Shown one piece after another: positions 1 through 11,800 of a stretch of DNA of 60,000 bases. Source of the stretch: Tubulanus polymorphus. Taxonomy: Eukaryota; Nemertea; Palaeonemertea; Tubulaniformes; Tubulanidae. Numbering within the stretch: position 1 is the stretch's first letter; the number at the start of each line of letters is the position of its first letter. The stretch spans positions 20,512,485-20,572,484 of the forward strand of contig NC_134027.1 of the NCBI RefSeq assembly GCF_964204645.1. The letters run 5' to 3'. The notes below the pieces were generated by a model, which did no database searches, was not told the origin of the DNA, and worked only from the letters and a program-made list of their open reading frames with translations. Both the position numbers and the translations under genes were made by a program.

Positions 1-185
1 AGTTCAGCGTGCATCAACCATGCACGGACCCATTTGGCACGATGATTATGTACGATTGGTGTGAGCCGTATCTGACATATGCGCCAAATCTGACCCAGTT
101 CAAAACACTAGTGTGATCGTGAGTTAAGATACATGCAGTATTCATTGTATACCCGGTACACACCAGTTTTATAGATGTGCTCAGA

Positions 186-912
186 GGTATTAGAAAAACG
201 CCTAATGAAAAACACCGAATCGGAAAACGCATAACGCCTAATTACTAGAAAATAACCTAATTTCGTTACTGTACTATTTACTGATACTATCATCAACGGA
301 ATGAATTGCAGTTTGAAAATACATGTAAGTGTTTTACGCTTCAGGAAACGAGAACGTCGTATGAACACTACTACTCCATAAACTGCATTTGTAGGATGAT
401 GATAGAATAAAATCTGCAATCTGCAATCTATCCGTGCAGACAATTAATTACATAACACAAACTACATACATAACCTCCTACAACGCACACAAAGACTGAT
501 AAAACTAGTAGCCTTTCTCAAATTATCCTCCAAAACGGTTCACAACCACACTTATGTGAACCTTATAAATTAGGCCAAAAAAACCAATGAGAGATAAATA
601 ATCTCAGGCCCCCTGAACCTCCCTTGAACAAAGTGATCAAAAACAATAAACTATGTTCCATATCAAAAATAAATGTCTTTTATCATCATAATACTCCCTG
701 TCTTAATATGAAATAATAACATAGAAGCATTGTATTGTTGCGAGCGTCGAAACGACAGTAGAAACACGAAGACTGAACAAGCTGGGCTCTACGCACGTTG
801 CGTTACATAGTTCACTTAGGGATTTTTTTGGTCAATTTCTTAGATGTTACTAGGAATTAGGCGTTATGCGTTTTCCCATTCGGTGTTTATCATCAGGCGT
901 TTTTTGAATACC
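186..912. mobile_element. Inverted-repeat (MITE-like) element
   Basis: Bases 186-252 and 849-912 are imperfect reverse complements over about 60 bp. The shared core reads AACGCATAACGCCTAATT on the left and AATTAGGCGTTATGCGTT on the right, and GGTATT at the left edge pairs with AATACC at the right edge. The interior has no coding potential. I found no clear target-site duplication, so the exact ends are uncertain. Two short minus-strand open frames here are products of the repeat, not genes. Confidence 0.6.
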
Positions 913-2618
913 GTGTACCCAGTAACAGACTATATTGAACTCTGTTTCTGTTGAAATTACAACTCATTCAGTTTTCAGCAATCTAGAATTTAATCCTTGT
1001 CTCGTAAACTGTATCTGTCTAGGTCCCAGGGGCTGATCTATGATTTTCTGAATAGGCTCTTTATTTCTAAAGGGCAGACTTGGCAATGCGAAGGGTGCAA
1101 ACACGAAGATTGGTGGGGCTTGATAGCCCTACCAGAGAAAATTTGGATCAAAAAGTGGCTTTTCTGGCCCTTATGAATGCCAATGTGGATCTATATTTCG
1201 TCTGCTAAAGATTTTCTTGGCAAAAAATATTTTCTGGCCGTACATTTTCTGGTGGGCACATTTGGATTTTGAAGGGGTTGAATCTGTCGATCCCCCCTAG
1301 ATTTGCCCTTGAGTCCATGAATGTGAATAAGAGTTTACTCCTGAGTTAATACTAGTCCATTTCGGACTATTGATCTCGTTTTGAGTCCAGACTGTTGGAC
1401 TTCGGCTGAATTCATGCATCAATTTTAGCTTAACCTATGAACAGGTTCTGGGGTGAATGATATTATTTCTAGGCCTAGATTTAGTTGTAGTTCAGAATTA
1501 GATTAGCATCAACAGTTAAAACCAGTTCATTTTCAAAAATTTAACTCGGATTTGAACTGAAAGCCGGGTGGATTCTATAAAACTGGTTTGTATGCTCATT
1601 ATTTTATCAAAATTATAAATACATTATTAGCTACGTAATATGATATGGTATCATTCTATAGCTTGCATGCATTTCATTTAATGTACATACATCTTCATAA
1701 AATATTTGTATAGTGCCATAGTGGAGGACACCTTGAATTTCTAATCATGATAGGTGGCACAAATGGGCAGGGAAATAAAAGCTACTTCTTAGTCGCTCTT
1801 ATGCTTTGTTATAAAATCCTGGGTTCACTCTAAACTTACAGGCTAGACATATTTTCTGGTTTATAAAGTTCTCCTGTGGATCTAGCAGTGTGTGCGCATA
1901 CTCAGTTTTAATTAATCAGAATGAACTGCTGCGTACATTTTCTGTTTGCCAAGAACTTGAACAAACCTAATAAAAATCATTTCTAATAATGAAATCTGAG
2001 AGGATTTTAATGGCAAACATCGCTCATTGAGGTTAATTTCCCGACGCTGACGAAGAGCTTCATTTCGTTATTGCGAAGTGTATATTCATTCAAATGAAAC
2101 CTTGAAAAAACAAGGTTGAAACAATTACATTTGAGTTCCAATTCTATGTATTAACCTACATGGAAACCTAAAAATTACTCAAGCAGTGAAATATGGTTAA
2201 ATCAGGTTTAGATTCAATCAAAGCTTAAGTATTATGTTTAAAATCTATATGTGCCAATTGGGTCAGCTTACAGATATAAGCTTTTAAGCCTAATCAGATT
2301 AAAATTTAAGTCAGATAAGATTCTTGTGAGCCAATATTTCATCTTTTTGATTATCGTGCATTATGAAGATTTGAATCCACTAATTTGTTTTGCTTCTTAT
2401 GAATGAAACCCATGAGAAGATCTTTTGAGAAAATAAAGTGTATCGCATCATGAATGCACATGATTCTTGAACCTATATAATGCAGCTTTCGATCTAACCT
2501 CTGATATAACTTTCGGTTCACATTTTATTTCGGATTTCCCATCAGCCGGATTAATTTCGATCATTTCGACCCGTTTGGTGTCGGCTTTATTTGTGTATAT
2601 GAATGTTTCATTATGTAG

Positions 2619-2819
2619 GTACTGATAACATCAGGTGAAGAGACGCCAAATTACCAGTCGATTGAGGAGCGCCCTCTAGCTGAACAACAGTCTCCCGATG
2701 AACAAGCCACGCCATCTGGTGATGAAAACGAACGTCATTTACGAAAGCGAAACCCATTCGTGACGATAGGAGAGTTTATCTTACGTCAAAGTTACATCGC
2801 GACCCTTATTGTAATGATG
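2619..2819 (+). CDS. Piezo: PIEZO exon 1 of window
   Basis: Residues 1-67, phase 0 to 0, acceptor ttatgtag and donor gtaagt. It encodes a hydrophilic Glu/Pro/Gln-rich loop followed by the start of a blade helix ([11 protein letters not shown]), which matches the family's QSY...LMMAWS segment when joined to exon 2. The preceding 2.6 kb (1-2618) is intron with an inverted-repeat element at 186-912 and no further exon that I could see. The following 1,964-bp intron carries a dispersed repeat at 3103-3950 and otherwise nothing recognised. Confidence 0.9.
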
Positions 2820-5800
2820 GTAAGTGAATAATGTCAACAAAGTTTTTGGTTTACCTTTGTCAGCGGTATGAGGTTGGCATTGAGCCAAGGCATGTAAAAT
2901 CGCGGTACGTTTTTTTATATGAGCATTTTTTTCATTGGTTCTCGGGTTAAACGACGTATAATCGATGCGATTGAAGACATGACGAACCTCCTATGGTACC
3001 GGTATTTTAGCTTCCGCAGCCATACATTGGAAGAGATTTCTAAGATTCGATATTCAGCCACCCTCTGATTGGTGACATATGAATTTTATTCTAATATTTT
3101 TAGGCCAGCCGTAGGCTGAGCCTATTATTATGCAAATTGAGCGAATTTAAATGACATGGTTTCCAGAGCAAAGGCTCTTTTACCATGCAACTGAGCATAT
3201 ATTCATACAAATCATTCATTAAAGCATTATCCATTCTCCAAACTCTTAAGTAGCTGAATTTTGAAAGAGGGCCTCGTTAAAATTTATATGAGCTTTTTCT
3301 CGAATATCTGATCGCAAAAATATTGGTTTTGAAAAGCCAATCAGAAAGCAAAGACTCCTCTATGATTGGCTAAGCCGCAGAGATCAGCAGATGTCTACTG
3401 TTTTACTTCCGGGTTTTATTTTAAGATCTAAAATTGTATTTCAAGATCGATTTCTGAAAGCTTTAGTTGATTTGGTTTTTGGGAGGAATAATTTTATTAG
3501 CACTACAGAAAATATCATTGACCATTGTGCAAAGTCCGGGAAAAATTGCTTTTTCTCAAATCGGATAGATGACCTTGATATGCTAATTAGCCATGTGCTC
3601 AATCAAATTTTATTCCGCAAAAAAATATCATATCCAATTCAATCTTTATTGAACAAATGAAAATATCAAATCCAATTCAATTTTGTTTTATTGAGCAAAT
3701 TTCAGAAAATTCAATTCTATTCCGTATTAAAATCAACAAGACCAAGGGAAAAAATTTATCTGAGGTATTTGTTCCTGCCAGATCCAGTCGCTGTCTGTGC
3801 TACTTTTGTATTTTATGATTGTATTGTGTAAATCATTAGGTAGTGACTCTGAGCTGGGAGTGTATTTTGTCAAATTTAACCCACAGAATGCATCATCATT
3901 TGCCATTTTATGAAAAGCTGACAGGCTGGCCATAGTGCCCCTTGGGGTTCATGTTTCGTATTGTGAAAAATATTTTTTCAAAATATAAAATAGTTTCCCT
4001 GCCGCGCCAATATGTACCCTACGAAATGTTGAACATGGACCGTAAACAATGTATATCTTTGGTTTTATAAGACTATAAGATAATTCTTTGAGAAAGACAA
4101 AATACAATATAAACTTATAGAACTTTGAAATCACAAATTAAAAAGATTTTTCAAGTAATACCCTTGCTCCAAACAACCTCTAGCTTTTTCAAGGTAAACC
4201 ACGCTTTGCCCATGGGCAATTTATTTCAAAAAAGAGAAGCACTAAGTGGAGTTGCCACAAACCATGTTAAGATACAGGAAATCATGATTTTCAACAGGGA
4301 TATTGGTCAAATTTGAATATTATTTGCTGTAAACTTAACGATAAGTACTGATATGAGGTGATGAGTTTCGATTTATCTAAAGTTCTATAAGGAGCGGCTA
4401 ATAAAAAAAAACAAGAAAATTGATTATGAATAAAATGTTTGAAACCTTGAAAAAATGGAGAATGTTTAAGGGTAAAGTGACATGGCAATAGATTGACTAG
4501 TATGAAGTTTCGTCCATCCTCCACACATCAATACCCGCTTTTTCATCAAAATAACCACTGGCAAGTGCAAAATGAATTATAGAAATTTGAATGCCTTCAA
4601 ATGAATTTATTTTCAATTGATTACCCTTGAAACTAAATCGGAAGTTCCAGGCATTGAATAACCTTATATGATGCACAATAGTACTCATTGCTTAGAATTT
4701 ACGTGGTGACGTCTTTTAAGGCGTCAAAATGTGTATCTCTCAATTGGCATTCACAAAACGTATTTTATTTTATTTTTTTTCAGGCTTGGAGTATAACGTA
4801 TCATTGTTGGTTGACATTCGTGTTGTTATTGGCTGCCTGTATAATCTGGATGATTCCCGATCCGAGGAGAACATGCCGAGCTCTGTCCCCGTTACTGGTC
4901 GCGTACGCGTTGGCTTTACTCATCATACAATATATATACGGCTTACAGCTGAACGACGACGAACTGCCGAATAAATTCAACGCCGGTTTCAACCTACAGG
5001 AGATCGGTTTCCGTAAAGAGAGAAAGCAGCCGTGTATAGTGTTAGCAGTTCAGGTATATGGGAGAGGGGTATTGTTACATGCAGGGATTTGTTCGCCTGA
5101 TCACATGGCAAGATTCCACAATTTTGTGATGATTCTGCCTCATTCCGCACTCCTTCCATACAAGCGTTTGAACCTTAACCCTTTCGCGGCAAAGGGTTTG
5201 GTTGCATCGTGGTGTGCAGGAGTCCCCAGGTTAAAAAATGAAAGCAATTTAAATTTTGAAAAACATTATTTTTGATTGGGCCTTATTATGATGTTGCAAT
5301 GAGAAATGTTATTACTATACAAATGGAGCGAATTTAATTGACATGGTTTCCAGAGCTAAGGTCCTTTGACTGTGCAACTGTGCGTATATTCATACAAATC
5401 ATTCATTAAAGCATTATCCATTCTCCAAATCCTATGGAGCTGAATTTTAAAAAGGGGCCTTGTTAAAATTTATGAGCTTTTTCGCCAAAATCTGAATTCA
5501 AAAATATTGGTTTTAAAAAGCCAATCAGAAGGCAAAGACTCCTCTATGATTGGCTTAGCTGCAGAAATCAGCAGGCGTTCACGAGTACCTGTGGTATCGT
5601 CTACTGTTTAACTTCCGAGTTTATTTTAAGATTTAAAATTGTATTTCAAGATCGATTTCTGATAAATATATATAGTACCTAGGATACTGGGGTCAAAAAC
5701 CTTTTGTGTCAGGCCCCTGTGAAAAAGATTGATCTGAGGTATTTGTTCCTGCCAGCTCCCTGTCTGTACTTATGAAAACACGATAGCACTGTGTAAATTA

Positions 5801-8800
5801 TAGGTATTGTCTCTAAGTTCGGAGTGTATTTTGACAAATATAACCCACAGAATGCATAATTTGCCATTTTATGAAAAGCTGACGGGCTGGCCATAGTGCC
5901 CCTTGGGGCTCTTCTTTCTAAATTCCTACCACCATGAGAATGCTATAGCACATAGCTATGGAAGAGACTGCGCATGCGCTAGTTACCGTTTCGATCGTGC
6001 TGAGCTCCGGCAAAAACCTAAATTTCCGTATTACGATGGCCTCAAACTTCCAGGATCAGCGTTGTATTGAAGAAAAAGGTTCAATACCCATACGATCCCA
6101 TAGGAAAAAGTCGCAACCGTCAAGATTTAATGACTATATAACCTCCCATAATGAATTTATTCAGGTTTGTTTACAAGCCGTTGGCATGGAAACCATCACT
6201 TCCGCCGGTGGAACGCCTACCATTGGCAATGAATTAACCATGTACGATAGTAACATTAGCTTATCATCGTATTTACAACCTGTCACTGTCCGCAAAGTAA
6301 CGATTACATTTCAATCAATCTGAACGCAGGCCTCAGAGACTTTTTGGATCCATATTTACCTCAACATCCAGCATCAACGCCATTTACCGCATTGTGAAGC
6401 AGCACCTGGTAGCAGACGACACATTAGCCATTCCCATAAGCCTAGAAATAGACAACTCAGTGCTTCATCGATAGGGATGGCTGCGACTAATTCGTCTGAC
6501 TTAGGTTCAGGATTACGCAATCCTCCTACCACCAATACCATAGCTGTTGATCAAAACAATGTCGATCTGTCCACCTCATACTATTGCACCTATAGAGATC
6601 ACCCACCTGCTTCATCACCAAACTCTCCTATCTCTCCTAACCTGTGTAATTCTAATACATATCAGTGTTATATTTGTACAGACACGATAGACCCCAATGA
6701 AGCAATGTTGTGTAACCGGTGTGATAACCTTATTTGTTTAAACTGCTCTGAAACAACGATTAATGACCGCAAATATGCTATAGACAAAGGTTTCCTCTGG
6801 TTCTGTCCAAAATGTCGTAAGCCTGCTTTAAGTGTCGCTAAATCTGACTTTAAAGTCGAAAAGCAATGCGAAATGTATTTATTGTCTATGAAAAAACGAT
6901 TGGAGGCCAATTGAATGCAATTTAAAGGCTCATAACCAAAGATTCGAAAACTTAGAGGGTGCCTAGCTAAAAGAACCATCATAGATGATGTCCAATAACA
7001 AATTAAATCCACTCTCAAATTAAATCCAAACCAGTACTTATTTCCTGAAAAAGAAGCGGTTGCATCTCTAGTTGATCAAAAATTTGAAGACCACAAAAAA
7101 GAGATCACATCTTTAGTTTGGGACCAGGAAGAAAGGCGCAACCGGGAATTAAATCTAATTATCCACAACCTGCCCAAATCTTCTCACAAAAACCGTATAA
7201 ATAATCTCATGGATGACCTGAACAACCTAAATCTATCATTGTGAAGTTTCTGAGCACACCCATACCCGAAGGATCCATCAAAGACACTTTCAGGTTAGGT
7301 AAGATGCAGATCGACTAACCGCGTCCCCTAAAAGTAGTTTTTAGTGGTAAAAATTCAGGCGTGAGATCCTCATCCACTCGATCAAATTTAGGCACATAAT
7401 TCCCGACCTCGTAGATAGTGAGTCATTAACATCGAGTAAGCTCTACATTAACCGAGATCTTATGCCTATGGAACAAAACGAGCTAAGAGAACTTCGGAAT
7501 GAGTTGAAACGCAGAATGGCGGTAGCCAGAAAAATCTATGTATTTACAGGGGAAAAATCATCGAGTCATCAAACTTGCCCAGAAAACAAACTGATGACCA
7601 TCAGCCCTTTCTCGCAAGCAGGAGGCCATAACCCTCCCGTTTCAGGCTACACTGCCACACTCTCTAGTGATAAAACTGTGGCAAAACCTTTAACTAAATT
7701 TTTCGCGAATATTGAAAGTGCCCTAAATAAGAAAGAAGAATTAATGGCCAGAACAACAATACTGAACCCAGATATAATAGGGCTGTGTGGAGTTTTTCCA
7801 AAAATGGGCATCATAGATGATGTCCAATAACAAATTAAATCCACTCTCAAATTAAATCCAAACCAGTACATATTTCCTGAAAAAGAAGCGGTTGCATCTC
7901 TTGTTGATCAAAAATTTGAAGACCACAAAAAAGAGATCACATCTTTAGTTTGGGACCAGGAAGAAAGGCGCAACCGGGAATTAAATCTAATTATCCACAA
8001 CCTGCCCAAATCTTCTCAAAAAACCGTATAAATAATCTCATGGTAACCTGAACAACCTAAATCTGTCATTGTGAAGTTTCTGAGCACACCCATACCCGAA
8101 GGATCCATCAAAGACACTTTCAGGTTAGGTAAGATGCAGATCGACTAACCGCGTCCCCTAAAAGTAGTTTTTAGTGGTAAAAATTCAGGCGTGAGATCCT
8201 CATCCACTCGATCAAATTTAGGCACATAATTCCCGACCTCGTAGATAGTGAGTCATTAACATCGAGTAAGCTCTACATTAACCGAGATCTTATGCCTATG
8301 GAACAAAACGAGCTAAGAGAACTTCGGAATGAGTTGAAACGCAGAATGGCGGCAGCGAGAAAATCTATGTATTTACAGGGGAAAAATCATCGAGTCATCA
8401 AACTTGCCCAGAAAACAAACTGATGACCGTCAGCCCTTTCTCGCAAGCGGGAGGCCATAACCCTCCCGTTTCAGGCTACACTGCCACACTCTCTAGTGAT
8501 AAAACTGTGGCAAAACCTTTAACTAAATTTTTCGCGAATATTGAAAGTGCCCTAAATAAGAAAGAAGAATTAATGGCCAGAACAACAATACTGAACCCAG
8601 ATATAATAGGGCTGTGTGGAGTTTTTCCAAAAATGGGCATCATAGATGATGTCCAATAACAAATTAAATCCACTCTCAAATTAAATCCAAACCAGTACAT
8701 ATTTCCTGAAAAAGAAGCGGTTGCATCTCTTGTTGATCAAAAATTTGAAGACCACAAAAAAGAGATCACATCTTTAGTTTGGGACCAGGAAGAAAGGCGC

Positions 8801-11800
8801 AACCGGGAATTAAATCTAATTATCCACAACCTGCCCAAATCTTCTCACAAAAACCGTATAAATAATCTCATGGATGACCTGAACAACCTAAATCTGTCAT
8901 TGTGAAGTTTCTGAGCACACCCATACCCGAAGGATCCATCAAAGACACTTTCAGGTTAGGTAAGATGCAGATCGACTAACCGCGTCCCCTAAAAGTAGTT
9001 TTTAGTGGTAAAAATTCAGGCGTGAGATCCTCATCCACTCGATCAAATTTAGGCACATAATTCCCGACCTCGTAGATAGTGAGTCATTAACATCGAGTAA
9101 GCTCTACATTAACCGAGATCTTATGCCTATGGAACAAAACGAGCTAAGAGAACTTCGGAATGAGTTGAAACGCAGAATGGCGGCAGCGAGAAAATCTATG
9201 TATTTACAGGGGAAAAATCATCGAGTCATCAAACTTGCCCAGAAAACAAACTGACGACCATCAGCCCTTTCTCGCAAGCGGGAGGCCATAACCCTCCCGT
9301 TTCAGGCTACACTGCCACACTCTCTAGTGATAAAACTGTGGCAAAACCTTTAACTAAATTTTTCGCGAATATTGAAAGTGCCCTAAATAAGAAAGAAGAA
9401 TTAATGGCCAGAACAACAATACTGAACCCAGATATAATAGGGCTGTGTGGAGTTTTTCCAAAAATGGGCAGACCTTCAATGTAGACGCATTAGTACCATC
9501 GGATTAGCTAGCCATAGAACCTCCTGCTAATGGCCCCCTCATCGTCGCTCTCTTTACCAAGAACTACTTGAACCCCTTGCAAATTGTTCCGGCCGTTACA
9601 AGGCCCTTCCATGAATCAGTGTGGTGTGAACTCGACATTCCCGGCTCTAACAAAAAACTGCTATGTGGATGCTTATAACGCAGCCTGGGAGTTCCCCTCA
9701 GAACAATCATTAATTGAAGAATTGTCTATCATGTCGTCGCTTAAGCATGATAACTTTCTAGTCGTGGGAGACTTCAATTTGGGCAATATTAATTGGAGAA
9801 CGTAATCAGCCCCTGACTCGGATGTATTAGCGTGCGACTTTCTTGACTAGGCCATTACGAACAATATAAAACAGCACGTTCAGGAACTGACATGCTTCAG
9901 AGGTTCAAACATCCCTAGCCTCCTAGACCTCGGTCTCACAAAAATCGAACCCTAAATAATCTCAACAGATAAAAAACCACCCCTTGGCAAAAGTGACCAC
10001 TGTGTAATTGTAAATGAACTTTGTTGCTATGACTCGACCAACGAACCCTTGGAACTGTCACAGAAACCTGCTTTCAGGAAAGGGAACTATGACCAAATCA
10101 AGCAAAACCTTCAATCCATACCGAGGGATGACATACCAAACAACAAAGATATACAGGAATCATGGAACGCCTTCGAGAATATCCTACAGGCCCAAATTGA
10201 CACCAACATCCCCCTCATTCAACATAAAGTCAATACAGGGAAAAAAGGGAGTAAGTGGTTAACCAAAGAATGTGGAATCTCAATAAATAAAAAACCAAAA
10301 ATATAGAAGCGATCTTTACACTCTCGCAAACCAAACGACTTGGCAGATTATACTAGGGCAAGGAACAAGGCAACAATTAACTGGAGGAAGGCTAAAAGAA
10401 ACTTTGAGATGTTGTTAGCAAAGGAAATAAAATCAGATCCCAAATCCTTTTTGAATTACGTGAGGGCTAGGACATCAAAACATGACAGTATTGTGAAGCT
10501 GGAACAGGGTGATGGAAAACCCTTAGTGTCTACGGAACATGAAAAGGCAATGGTCTTGAATAATACCTTTGCCTTGGTCTTAAGTGTGGAAAATCTAATA
10601 GATATGCCAATACTCGATAGAGACCCAATCACCAATGTGCTCTCTGACGTGATTATCTCCTATGACAGAGTAAAGAATCTCCTCTCCCACCTGGATGTAT
10701 CCAAAGCTGCCGGTCCAGACGGACTACACCCGCTCTTCTTGTCAAAGCTAAAGAATGAACTCGCCCCCTATGTCTTATTTTCCAAAAGTCTATCAGTGAA
10801 ATGGAATTCCCCACCCAGTGGAAACAGGCGAATGTTTGTCCCATTTTCAAAAAAGGTCAATGCCACGACCTAATTACCGTCCAATATCGCTTACTTCAAT
10901 CGTCAGTAAGCTGCTTGAAAGAATTATAAGAGAATCAATTACGACCCACCTTAACATGAACAAGCTCCTATCTGAGTCTTAAGCCCGTTTTAGAGAAAAG
11001 CGATGGTGCCAAACACAGCAATTGAAGGCAATAGACGATTGGATGGAGCTCATTGATGGCGGAATTTACGTCAACGTGGCATATTTCGATTTTTCCAACG
11101 CATTTGACCGGGTTCCCCATGAAAGACTTCTATACAAGATTGCATCATACCAAATAAGTGGCAACATCCTTGGCTGGATAAGATACTTTCTAAGCAACCG
11201 CAAACAGAGTGTGATTATCAATGGTTCATCGTCAGACTGGAAAAATTGTCACCAGTGGTGTACCCCAAGGAAGTGTTCCCGGCCCTACCCTATTTCTAAT
11301 GTATATCAACGACTTACCTGACAGCTTATGTTCCGACATGCTAATGTTTGCAGACGACTTGAGAGTGTACAGGGGAATTAAGAATACAAGGACTATGATA
11401 TATTACAGGATGACATTAGCAAAACGATTACCGTATTTTCCGGCCAATAAGCCGATTTTCTAGCCTCAGATTTTTACCCAAAATATCGTGATCGGCTTAT
11501 TGGGCGGATACGATCTGACATAAAAAATCACTTCCTGATCTATGCCACTCTAATGCTCTCAATGATCGTCAAAATCAAGAAAAGTGGTAGATATTTATTT
11601 GAGGTCATTATTTACTACCAATTATAATCTATTTTGAACTATTTTATTTTTACTTTGATTGTTCCATCACCGCACAGCGGCAATGGTATACATTTATATA
11701 ACGCGCGAGTTCATCGTACTACCACGTGTCAGTTCATACATTAGTATATATGCAAATAGCAGTGAGCCGCGTACTGCGTGTATGGCTGTGTGTATAGTAA

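Noticed and set aside
108-443. Minus-strand open frame at the left edge
   Set aside because: Overlaps the inverted-repeat arm of the element at 186-912 and has no domain; product of repeat sequence.
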